Positions 1 through 9,120 of a DNA stretch of 64,000 nt are shown here, in pieces (position 1 is the stretch's first letter; each line of letters starts with the position of its first letter). Origin of the DNA: Isoetes taiwanensis (lineage: Eukaryota; Streptophyta; Lycopodiopsida; Isoetales; Isoetaceae); assembly GCA_021234155.1 (NCBI GenBank), contig JAJEKV010000002.1:27087299-27151298 (forward strand), in the 5' to 3' direction. The notes under the pieces were generated by a model. That model saw only the letters and a list, made by a program, of their open reading frames with translations. It had not been told where the DNA came from and searched no databases. A program made the position numbers and the translations under genes.

Positions 1-1
1 T

Positions 2-541
2 TCAAACCAAACATTTTTATGGGCTTTGAGACCAGATTTTGTCTCAGATGCTCCAGATTTCTATGTGCAGAACTTGAAACAGCGTATTGGAGATCAAGGG
101 ATGATCACATCTTGGGCTCCCCAGCAAAAAATCCTTGGACATGAAGCAGTAGGAGGATTTCTAACTCATGGAGGCTGGAATTCTGTAATGGAAAGTATAT
201 GTATGGGGGTCCCTATGATTGGATGGCCTTGTTATGCAGAACAACATATGAATTGCAAGTACATAGCAGATGGCTGGAAGATTGGAGTTAGAATTTCAAA
301 GGATGGGCTGATTGAGGAAAAGGAAATATGTGAACTTATCAATAAACTTATGAAAGAGGAAGAAGGAAAAGAGATGAGAAGGAGAGCTATGGAGTTTAGG
401 GATATGGCCAGAAGATCATGTATGGTGGATGGATCTTCCTTCAAAAATCTGGTGGCCTTCAAGGAGGCCTTGCTTGCACAACCGGATTCTTTTGCAGATG
501 TTCAATTTGTAAAGCAGGGTGTTCTTTTGCTTGCAAAGTAG
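2..541 (+). CDS. UDP-glycosyltransferase (family 1), C-terminal part
   Basis: This is the 3' end of a plant UDP-sugar-dependent glycosyltransferase, a soluble enzyme that moves a sugar from a UDP-sugar to a small acceptor such as a flavonoid, terpenoid or hormone. The frame is open from base 2, reading SNQTFLWALRPD, so the gene continues beyond the left window edge. The 44-residue PSPG donor-binding box is complete at 113-244. It starts WAPQQ, contains HGGWNS and GVPMIGWP, and ends AEQ, so the last residue is Gln, usually linked to UDP-glucose use. The downstream helix with EEKEICELINKLM is normal for the family. The stop is TAG at 539-541. The acceptor cannot be told from the C-terminal half. 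This is the only gene in the window with no visible damage. Confidence 0.95.
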   Translation, partial: SNQTFLWALRPDFVSDAPDFYVQNLKQRIGDQGMITSWAPQQKILGHEAVGGFLTHGGWNSVMESICMGVPMIGWPCYAEQHMNCKYIADGWKIGVRISKDGLIEEKEICELINKLMKEEEGKEMRRRAMEFRDMARRSCMVDGSSFKNLVAFKEALLAQPDSFADVQFVKQGVLLLAK

Positions 542-1271
542 TTGCGGATTGTCCTGCAGATGTGTAATGTATGGTATTTTTATTCAATATATATTTTTGG
601 TATTCAACCGCATCAAAGATATTTTCGTGTTTCTATACCGTTTATTCTATAATGAATCCATATGCTCTAGGGTGGGGTCGCCCTATTCCGCCCACTAACA
701 ATTTGTCTAACTCCTCAAAATGCAGCATCAAAGGTATCTGCAGATATTTAAAGAGACATTCCAGACAACAGAAAAAGAAATGTTCTTAAAAAATTGGCGT
801 CCCCAAGTTATAGGCGTACCTCTAGACAGACATTCCAGACAACATAAAATATCCGAAATGTTCTTTGAAAAACGCCCAAAAAAAAAATACCCGGCGTTTT
901 TGGACTTAGCCGATTTTTGCCATTTAAGGCTGGGTATAACATGTCAGTGTCCGATATTTACGGCGCTAGACAACAGGAAAAGAAAGGTTCTCAATAGGGG
1001 TCCAGGGAAGGAGGGTTTATGTGAACTTAGGGGTCCACACGAGGGTTTAGGCACGTGACGCTTGGCATAGTAGAGAGGTTTGGGGCACTCCTAATGCTTG
1101 GCATCTCACCAGCTCATGCCAGGGGCAAGGCACATGTGAGGTTTTGATATTCTCCTCGTTTTCCATAGGGGAGAGGAGGGGGCCTAAAAAAAGAGGAGAG
1201 GGCCTCCTAAATTGTTAACGAGAGGGCCTCCACCCTAAAATTTGAAAATGGCCCCCCGCCACGGGGTATAT
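542..1271. other. intergenic, no gene recognised
   Basis: This is the 3' flank of the glycosyltransferase followed by low-complexity spacer. AT-rich sequence around 575-600 may hold its polyadenylation region. Short ORFs here have no recognisable domain. The only structure seen is the 74-bp-spaced direct repeat listed separately and a purine-rich stretch near 1160-1230. Confidence 0.6.
754..867. repeat. short direct repeat, spacing 74 bp
   Basis: The string agacattccagacaaca at 754 recurs at 828 as agacattccagacaacat. Both are followed within 25 bases by gaaatgttctt. It is probably a local tandem duplication. Confidence 0.6.
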
Positions 1272-1431
1272 ACTAGAAAGAGGTCATATGGCCGTGCCTA
1301 CTAGCGTGGTCGTGACCTCCCATGCCAGATTGCTTAGGTTTCATGCCACTCTATCACGAACACATGAACCTCCTACGCAACTAGCATTTGCAGTCTGGGA
1401 GGCTCAAACGCTGACGCGTTCCTCGCAATGC
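1272..1431. repeat. 160-bp direct repeat, copy 1
   Basis: This is about 90% identical by eye to 2068-2228. It starts actagaaagaggtcat and ends ctcgcaatgc. The two copies flank a LINE remnant, and both lie next to G-rich tracts. The element class is not known. A 68-codon ORF across it is open in both copies, but I see no selection signal or known domain. Confidence 0.8.
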
Positions 1432-1594
1432 CTCATGCCTTCCTCGCATTTGCAGGTCTCCAAAACCTCAACAGAGCGATTGGGTGAAGTTTGAGTCCCA
1501 CAGTTGGGCCTGATTAACCTCCTTTATGATTGTTAGTCTTGACCAGCCCCCTTTCTTATTTGCCATGCGCTCCCTCCTCTAGTATTTGTATGTG

Positions 1595-2046
1595 CTATCC
1601 GAAGCTAACCATATCTACCGTTGCTACATCCTTCGTGAGCGCCCTTATGAGCATTTTGTTTGGAACATGAATTGTATGAGCCCTGTTGGACATTTTGTTA
1701 AGAGGCATGTAATAGTCTCTATGGCATTTTGAATTTAAGACGTTTAGATGGGTGCTAAACTTTGATTCAACAATAGCCACCTGAAGGTGGTAACTTTCCT
1801 CAGGCAGTATTGTTTCCAACCTTGTTTTGCCAGTTTGATAGCTTTATCCTTGTCACAATGCCACTTATCAGCTATTTTAAGAGAAGAACTATCCAACAGC
1901 AGGGGATAGATCCTGAAAACTTTGTAACCAATTCTATCTTCCACTGTCCAATTTGTTTGCAGGCCCCTTAACTCTGTTATTGTCTGAACTTTCTCCATTA
2001 TAATCTTATAGATCTTCCTATCTGTTATATTGTTCCCTATCATCAA
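1595..2046 (-). pseudogene. LINE ORF2 fragment, zf-RVT region
   Basis: The minus strand carries TTFRWLLLNQSLAP. This is the conserved stretch just before the zinc-binding zf-RVT domain of plant L1 ORF2, where LINE1 reads FRWIILHQGLTA. It is preceded by an acidic and basic region similar in layout to LINE1 near 12110-12400. The part downstream of that motif is in a second frame. No RT domain, tail or target duplication is left, so this is a small relic between the two 160-bp direct repeats. Confidence 0.65.
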
Positions 2047-2067
2047 GCTTATTCCGGGGGGGGGGTA

Positions 2068-2228
2068 AACTAGAAAGAGGTCATGTGGCCGTGCCCACTA
2101 GCGTGGCCGTGGCCTCCCATGCCAGATTGCTTAGGTTTGATGCCACTCTATCATGCACGCGTGAACCTCCTACGCAACTAGCATTTGCAGTCTGGGAGGC
2201 TCAAACGCTGACGCGTTTCTCGCAATGC
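2068..2228. repeat. 160-bp direct repeat, copy 2
   Basis: Second copy of the repeat at 1272-1431, in the same orientation, differing by scattered substitutions. It is followed directly by the tandem array starting at 2241. Confidence 0.8.
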
Positions 2229-2430
2229 GATCGAAACAAAAGGCACCCAGAAGCCCTAACATACGATCTGGGCCATAAAATGGAGAGATCCAACGATTAA
2301 AGTAGTCTAAGGTGCACCTTGTTTAGAATATGTAGCACAATAACCATACCCCCAAAACAATTGAATAGCTTATTATTAAAAAAAAGAGAGAAAAATAAAC
2401 AAATGTAAATTCAACAAACAAAATAAACAT

Positions 2431-2505
2431 GTTACTTTGTTGGTTGCATTGGTTAAAGCATTTTTATTAGGATATCAAACTATTTTGGTAGAGGTTCGAG
2501 TCTCC
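2431..2505 (+). repeat. tRNA-like SINE head, unit 1
   Basis: The segment tggttgcattggttaaagca resembles a pol III A box. About 40 bases downstream, ggttcgagtctcc (2493-2505) fits the B-box consensus GGTTCGANTCC. This is the spacing of a tRNA-derived SINE. It does not fold into a convincing intact tRNA, so it is not called as a tRNA gene. Confidence 0.5.
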
Positions 2506-2888
2506 ATATTTCAAATTCCTAAATGTTTGGCGAACTCGTATAGAGATGAGTCCTCGTATTTCATATTCCAAAGCCTTAGGAGAACCTGTATTCTATATTT
2601 CAAAATCATAGGCGTCTCTAGCCATAAATGGCCACAATTGAAATAAGAGGCGCTCAGAAGCCCCAACATACGATCTGGGCCATACGATGGACAGATCTCA
2701 CGATTGCGGTAGTCTAGGGTGCACCTCGTTTAAAATATGTAGCATAATAAATGGGGGTTCCGGGGGGATTTGATATTGATGAATAAATCACTATCCTTGA
2801 GACCATAGACCATACCTCCAAAACAATTGAATAGCTTATTATGAAAAGGAAAAAAAACATAGATTCAACAGACAAAATAAGCACGTTA

Positions 2889-2960
2889 ATTTGCTGGTTG
2901 CATTGGTTAAAGCATTTTTATTAGGATATTGAACTATTTTGGTAGAGGTTCAAGTCTCTG
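2889..2960 (+). repeat. tRNA-like SINE head, unit 2
   Basis: This is the same A-box-like and B-box-like arrangement as unit 1. The B box has drifted to ggttcaagtctct near 2947-2959. It is the second unit of the same tandem array. Confidence 0.5.
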
Positions 2961-3225
2961 TATCTTAAATTCTAAAATGTTATGCAAACTCGTATAGAGA
3001 TGAGTTCCCGTATTTCATATTCCAAAACGTTAGAAGAACCTGTATTATATATTTCAAAATCATAGGCGCCCCCAGTCATAAATGACCATAATAAAAAAAA
3101 GAGGCACCCAGAAGCCACAGCATACGATCTGGGCCATAGAATGGATAGATTCGAGAATTGAGGTACTCTAGGGTGCACTTGTTTACGATATATAGCAGAG
3201 AAGCTGATATATATGTGATTAACCA

Positions 3226-3750
3226 AGATATTGGTGGTGCTACTAGTAATTTACATCTTAACGAAATTGTAGGCAATATTGCCTCTCAGGTCTGACTACG
3301 ATGATTTATTAATATGTTTTAAATAATGATAAAGCTTGACATTCAGATCAGTTTTAGCTCCTTAGTGAATAATTTTTTAGAGTACACATTTTTGTGCATA
3401 AGGGGTTGCATAAAATATGATACTGTTAATAAGTTTGCCTGTAAGGAAGAGCCTAATATGTTTGAATAGGATGTTGTATGAACTCAAGCATGTGATGGAC
3501 TTAAGCAAAGGGAGTAATAAGAATGCTCAGCCCTTAATAGCATTTGTTAGAGATATTACGCATGTATCTGTGGTGGCTTATGCTACCACTTGATCCAAAA
3601 TTCTATGAAGTCCAGTCCCATATAAAATACATAGTACCTGAATTGTCGCAGGACAATGTTTTGTTACTTTGCTTTGACAAGTTAGGTTGGCTCAGATTCC
3701 AACAGATGTCTGCAATATGTGCATTGATTTGTACATTGCTAACTATTGTT
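3226..3750. other. spacer, no gene recognised
   Basis: AT-rich spacer between the tandem array and the LINE3 tail. A short open frame near 3544-3750 runs into the LINE poly-T and has no recognisable product. Confidence 0.5.
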
Positions 3751-4110
3751 TTTTTTTTTTTTTTTTTTTTTTTTTTTGAGAGAGAGAATGAAGTTTTTTC
3801 CATTAATTATAGAAAAAAAGTACAATAGAGTTCATTGTCAATGTGGGAACATGACAATAGAACTGTAGATAATAGCAGTGAGTACAATAAATATAGAAAT
3901 AATGTAGATTGAAAATCCACAAAAATATCTGCTGGAATATCAGTAAATGAGATAGCCATATGAGAAAAGATCATGAGAGAATCTGCAAAAGACCTGCTAA
4001 TAGCCGAGATCTAGTAGATGTCGACCATAAACAGACTACTTAGAAAGTAATTTATGGAGCCAAAATATGAAGGTAGGCAAAGGGAGGAAAATAGGATTGG
4101 AAAGGGCAGA

Positions 4111-4587
4111 TTAGAATTGATATGTGTCAAGGTAGTTGAAATGTGCTGGGTAATCTGGCTGAATGATTAGGATTCGATTATTCCCCCAATTTAATTCCTG
4201 AATCAGAGTGTCAGAGTTTATAGTGGCCATCAGAAGAATAAGAGAACCATAAGCATCTGCCATTCCCCTGTGATAGTAGTAGCAACCCCTGTAGAAATTG
4301 AATTGCTGCTCTGTCATATTGCTGCCAAATCTATCCAAAAACCACCACAACTCATGCATGAGGTAAGTTCCTCTGCAGAACTCAATGGTCCAGTCAATCT
4401 CTCTATCTGGAATATCAAGAATGTCCACATCAGTTCTGCCTCTAACTAGACCTGTCCAAAGACCCTCTGTATACTCAATTTCATTGTCATTCAGCTGTTC
4501 AACATAAATCTGATATTCATGTGTGAGATCTCTCCTGAGGTTGTTCATATAATCTGATAGATAAAATGTCACTGTTAGCAAATTCAT
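4111..4587 (-). CDS. LINE ORF3, conserved protein of unknown function (158 aa, open)
   Basis: This ORF begins at an ATG (4587) that overlaps the end of ORF2 in another frame and runs open to 4111. The same start, overlap and protein are present in LINE2 (49666-50175 and 13824-14335). Shared motifs in order are GLVRG, DxDIxDI, EIDW.IEFCR.TYLM, LWWF, a Tyr/His cluster (CYYYHRGMADAYG) and NSDTLIQELNWGN. No signal peptide, transmembrane segment or known domain is evident. Conserved Trp, Tyr and Cys positions despite nucleotide differences suggest it was under selection. Its role in the LINE cycle is unknown. I know of no standard third ORF in plant L1 elements. Confidence 0.7.
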   Translation of the reverse strand: MNLLTVTFYLSDYMNNLRRDLTHEYQIYVEQLNDNEIEYTEGLWTGLVRGRTDVDILDIPDREIDWTIEFCRGTYLMHELWWFLDRFGSNMTEQQFNFYRGCYYYHRGMADAYGSLILLMATINSDTLIQELNWGNNRILIIQPDYPAHFNYLDTYQF

Positions 4588-5078
4588 CATGACAATGTAA
4601 TCTAAACAAGTTAAAAGGACCATTGAAGACTCCCAAATTATTCCATTTTTCCTCAAAGTGAATGTCTCTTTTGTTACAAGTGGCTGATAGCTCCAGATCA
4701 TAAATAATATGCAATTTAATCCAAGTACATGAAACTGAATGCTTACCATGTAAACATCTATTCCTATGCTTCCAAATGTTCCATAATGCTATAAAAGATA
4801 AAGAATTAATAAAAGCATCATCATTTAGAAGGAAGTTTAGTAGGCAATTAGGCTTCGAGATAGCAAAATGAAGCTCAAACCAGTTCCAGAAGGAATTTAA
4901 TTTGGGACACATAAAAATATGCTTTATATATTCAATTTCATTACGAAGCAGGGGACAATGAGAATCAATGGGAATTGCATTTGTGGAATGATGTCTGGCA
5001 ATAGAATGAAGATTGGGAACACTATCATTTGCAAGAAGCCATATGAAGTATTCTTTTTGGAAAGTATACCTGTCACTC
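4517..5078 (-). pseudogene. LINE3 ORF2, C-terminal zf-RVT part
   Basis: Read on the minus strand, FIWLLANDSVPNL near 5000-5045 matches FIWLIANKSVPNL of LINE2. It is followed by IKHIFMCPKL and FIALWNIWKHRNRC, the zinc-binding and Trp/His-rich end of plant L1 ORF2. The first cysteine pair of the zinc site is degraded compared with the CPLGCG of LINE2. The frame ends at 4517, 71 bases inside ORF3. There is no endonuclease or RT, so it cannot act alone. Confidence 0.8.
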
Positions 5079-5100
5079 CAGACTCCTCCATCCGGGGGAT

Positions 5101-5118
5101 GGCGCTAGCAGAAGCGCC
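5101..5118. other. small hairpin in LINE1 5' UTR
   Basis: GGCGCT, loop AGCAGA, AGCGCC: a 6-bp GC-rich perfect stem 34 bases before the ORF1 ATG. Its function is not known. Confidence 0.45.
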
Positions 5119-7071
5119 ATCTTGTTAGGGTTAGGGAGAAAGCGAGTTCGAATGGGGAACAGTGGTGAGGGCCCAACAGTGGGACCAATGCAGGGTACAC
5201 AGGAGACAGGCCGTACGACTAAAGGGGATAATGGTGCAGGGACAGATTTAGCAGCATTGGGTACAGGAAATAGGGGGAATGAGGATCTAGGGTCTGTTAT
5301 GGCAGAGCTTTTTCGTGAGATGTCACATCCCATGCAAGCCCAATTAGTGGAAATGATCAAAACGTTGACAGGGAAAGGAATACAGAAAGAGGAAAAGCCA
5401 TTCTTTATGTGTGGCGATTGGTTGATTCCTACCATGGCGGAGAGCTCGGCAAGAAGGACAAGATCACAAACTCTCTCTCCGATCCAAATGCAAAGCCAAC
5501 TGGTGCAGCCTATTCTGGACGAGGTCAATCGGGAGCAAAGGAGGCTGTTGCAGAAGCAGGAGGGTAGAATCAAGCATGAATTTAAAGGTATTCCTTCTCT
5601 GAAACATGAATTTGTACCTAACAGACTGAAAGAATTGGAATCGAGGGCAGTAATCGGATGCATAAGGCATGAGGGAGAAGCTTTGGGACATAAGAACGGA
5701 GTTAACCAAGATGGGTAAAAATATCAGTATCAGGAACATGTACTGGTTAGATTTTCCTTTCTTCGTAGTAGAATGTTGTGACTCTCGCACGCCTCGAGAT
5801 CCCGCTAAAGAAAGGAACCATATTTAAGGCCAATACGCAATTCTACTTTCGTAAGTGGAATGCAAAATTCAACCAACGATCTTAAGGAACTATTCCATCC
5901 CGGCATGCTCAAGATGGGTCTCAAAATTTCCCAATGTAATCGGCATGAGGACATTTTCAAAAATCTTTTGCCGTGGTAGGGGAGTACATTGGTCGGGAGG
6001 CAATCCCTAAAGAGCTCCCCGATATGGGTTCGGCTTAGACATTCTAAAGGAAATCCCTAAGAAGCTCAAATATAAGGACTACTTTGATGGACAAAAAGTT
6101 CTAAAACTCCAATGGTCCTGGCCTGCCCATTCCCTATGGGATATGTGGATTGAGGCTACATGGGGGGGAGGGGGTGTGCCAAGGTCAAAAAGTCAAGGTA
6201 GTTAACGAACCGCTATACCTGAACTCAAAACAAATTGGGCTAACAATAGTCAAAGAGAACACCGGGAGCGCTTTATAAGAAAGCAAGAAAGTAAAGGGCT
6301 AAACAATTAAAAGAAGAAAGGGAGAAAGACAAAATGGAAGCAGCTAAAACTTAAGAAAGTCCGAAGAAGAAAAATGATAATACAAAAATGGCTGAAAAGG
6401 TCAAGGTCTTGGTCAAGGTCAGGAACGAAATAATATGAACAAATAAGGAAGTCAAAGGGAAGGACATGGTTCAACCAGTAGCTTTTATGTATTACTCCCC
6501 GCCATCTACTCGGAGTAATACCTTGACCATTGAAGAACCTACACTACCTCCAATCAATACATACCCCGAATCATCGATTCGAGGTCTCTCAGCGAGGGGA
6601 CTGTTTCTACTTAAAGGGGACCCAGCTCAAGAGGAGAATACATAAGTCCAATAAATCTACAATTCTCTCCTCCAAGGCAATCAGAGATTCAAAATGGGAG
6701 GGAAGAGAAGGAAATGCATGACATTTTGGTGGAACTCATTGAGAAACAAGAGGAGATTGAGAGATAAGAAGATATGGAGAGGGATGTGGTGCCAAATACC
6801 CCCAATCCTACTCCCCCAAATGAATTTGAAGGAGGATATAAATTCTTTACTAAATCCCCTATGGAATATGAAAGTAGTTTGGGAGGAAGCACTGACAAAG
6901 GAACTGAGGAGATCAAATTCTCTTTGGAGGAAGGTAATTTGACTACTGATCCTATAAGTCCTATAGGCCAGGAGGTAGTAGATAACAGCCAAAATAATGT
7001 GATGTCCTCCAATGGCCTGGTAATTGACAGTAGTGTCAATAGGCTAATAAGCCCATTGGAAACAAATATGT

Positions 7072-8570
7072 AGCACAATAACAGGGGGTTACTTTTAGAT
7101 TTTTATACGCTTTTTCACATGGTTTTTCTATGATTTCGTTGTTGTATTCGTTGAGGTGTACTAAATAGTATTTCTAGAGTGCACCCTTTATGGGCCGTTG
7201 ATTTTCGTTGGTTGGAACAATCCGAGGGTTGTTGTCTTCCTCTGCATGTGTTTGTGCATGAACACTGCGCATGTGTATGCATGTGCATGTGCATGTGTGT
7301 GCATGTGCATGTGTGTGCATGTGCATGTGTATTGTGCATGTGCATGTGCAAGTGCAAGTGCATGTGCATGTGTGCATGTGTGTGCATGTGTGCATATGCA
7401 TGTGTACTTGCCCTCTTGGATTCTTATTGCCGGAGTGGATTTTACTACCACGAGATGGATTTTTTGCTCACACTTACAAAGGTATTTGTTTTTTAATGTT
7501 TCTTCAGTTAGCATAATGTTTTGTTTTACAAGGTATTGGTTTCCTGATTCTACAATGTAGTGCTGCAAAACCCCCTTTTGTTTCCTTCCTAAGATTTGCT
7601 GCAGATTCAAGTCTAGGCCCTCTGTTTGCTTCCAACTCTTGGATATTCCCGGTCATTTGATTGTTCATATAGCCCTTTTAGCTTCAATCAACAAGCGTAT
7701 TCTTATGCACACAACAAAGCGGATTATTCTACGCCCTTTTTCATGTCACGCAGATCACAAACAAAGGCCACAAGAATGCATTTATATTGTAGGTTTGCAA
7801 CTTTAATCGAACCATAAGCTGAATCATGCATTACCTTTAAGCTAGAGATGGAACATCCAAAATCATATGGATTGATAAACAATGGTGTCATTGTGAAAGA
7901 GAAATAGTTGTAGCGGAATTAACAATATGTAGCATAATAACAGGGGATTTTCTTTGTGTTGCAAACTTTATGACTTTCAGAATAATGAGATCAATCTGCT
8001 CTATCTTTATGGTAACTTTTACTTATGTTCTATTTGTTTTATTGTGATCAACTTCAAAAGCTACAGGTGATGAAAGCCTCAAATGAATTCTAGTTTTTTC
8101 CTGGTTTGAATTCTAAAATTTTTGTCACATCGAGGGGGAGGACGTCCCTAAGGCCCCGAAGGGGCCAAATTTTTTTTTTTTGCAACACAAACCATTAACA
8201 TCTAACATATAAAAATTAAACCCCCCAACACATAACAACCAACACATAACAATCATTGACATTAACAACCAACACATAACTATCATTGACATTAATTAAC
8301 ACAACCATTGGGTCCAACACATTTAAATTAAAATCCCCCTTAAACCCCCTTTGGTTTGGGTGCATATTCACACGGGGGGTGACGTAGGGCAGCGAGAGCC
8401 CACATAATTGTATTTTGCACGTATGAAATCAACACCATATAGTATTCCGCGTGAAATCTTATAGTATTTTGCGAATCTTGTTATACAGTATAGCAAATTT
8501 TGTACTTGCATACCCCACAAACGAGGAACTTTACGTACGGTATAGATTAAGGAATAAGGGGTTAATGGTT
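7072..8570 (+). repeat. repeat block 'E' inside LINE1-A ORF1
   Basis: The block starts TGTAGCACAATAACAGGGG and a second start-like copy TGTAGCATAATAACAGGGG lies at 7928. It includes a hexamer microsatellite (7251-7411), an A/T-rich middle and a 30-bp tandem (aacaaccaacacataac, ~8234-8294). About 7945-8490 is present in inverted orientation at 32559-33030, next to LINE2 ORF1. The last shared bases read CTTGTTATACA near 8490. A TG...CA solo LTR of about 1.42 kb is possible, but no target duplication was found, so the class is left open. Confidence 0.6.
7251..7411. repeat. (TGCATG)n microsatellite
   Basis: About 160 bases of gcatgt/gtgcat hexamers with a few g/t and a/g interruptions. It is repeated almost exactly at 43102-43265 in copy B. 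The long open frames of Cys-Met-His-Val across it, on both strands, are consequences of the repeat and not genes. Confidence 0.95.
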
Positions 8571-9120
8571 TGTGTTAATGGTTTGGTAGGGGAGTCAAGG
8601 AAGTGAATTTCTGTACACCAATGAACAAATTACTAACTTCCCCAGGGGACCTGGAAATTGAGGGTAATAGGCTAATAAGTCCACCTGGGCAACCCCTGTT
8701 AGATGGCCTGGAAATTGAGTACAATAGGCCATTAAGTCCATCTAACAAAAACCTCACTGAAGTAAAGGAAAAAGAGCAGATTAAAGACAAGGAAGGAGAG
8801 ATCTTTTTCACACCAGGGAAGGGAGGGAAAGTGCCAGATGACCCCGGAATTGCAGAAAATAAATCAAGGAGCCCACCTGACCAGCTCGTGCTAGATGGTC
8901 TGGTAACTAATTCAGCAGTGAATAGTAGGCCAATAAGCCCATCTAGAAAAATATTGTCTGAGATCAATAGTGGACAGCAGAATATGACCGGGAGGGTGAA
9001 CAAGAGAAGTTTTACACCCCACACACTAGGAAAAAAAAAGGAGTTAAGGTGGTCCACTTCTCTCGAATAGTCCCGCCTTTGAACTTGAGAAGTCAAGGCG
9101 TAAAAGAAATTAGGTGCCCA

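Larger units (their letters stand above)
2241..3225. repeat. tandem repeat, 2.3 units of ~407-454 bp
   Basis: Unit starts are marked by aggc(a/g)c(c)cagaagcc followed by catacgatctgggcc, at 2241, 2648 and 3102, giving periods of 407 and 454 bp. Each unit contains, in order, a GTGCACC block, a TATGTAGCA(C/T)AATAA block, an A-rich tract, a tRNA-like segment and a tail with two similar 30-bp phrases (cgtatttcatattccaaa). Unit 2 has about 47 extra bases near 2770-2815. The third unit breaks off near 3225. Confidence 0.8.
3751..5092 (-). mobile_element. LINE3: 5'-truncated L1-type LINE (same family as LINE2)
   Basis: The minus-strand element ends in a poly-A tail, seen as T27 at about 3751-3777. 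The 3' end before the tail (cattaattatagaaaaa on the plus strand) matches LINE2 at 13478-13495, which places both in one family. The element keeps only the end of ORF2, all of ORF3 and the 3' UTR, as expected for 5' truncation during target-primed reverse transcription. Its truncated end lies directly against the 5' end of LINE1, head to head, near 5092. Confidence 0.8.
5152..9069 (+). pseudogene. LINE1-A ORF1 (RNA-binding/gag-like protein), interrupted
   Basis: The ATG at 5152 opens a frame that reads to 5718 and then shifts. Copy B has one G fewer at this point (gatggtaaa) and stays open, so the shift may be a sequencing error. The segments that follow (HEDIFKNL, DYFDGQKVLKLQW and others) look like the DUF4283-type core of plant LINE ORF1, although this is not certain. 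The C-terminal part is split by a repeat block: 6774-7070 before it and 8603-9069 after it. Both parts carry the peptide repeat N-R-L/P-I/L-S-P. The normal role would be binding LINE RNA and chaperoning reverse transcription. Confidence 0.65.

Noticed and set aside
2431-2505. Functional tRNA gene
   Set aside because: Box-like sequences are present but no acceptor stem or full cloverleaf can be formed; better explained as a SINE head.
7179-7560. Long open frames rich in Cys-Met-His-Val on both strands (also 42961-43366)
   Set aside because: They are read-throughs of a TGCATG hexamer microsatellite, which lacks stops in several frames.
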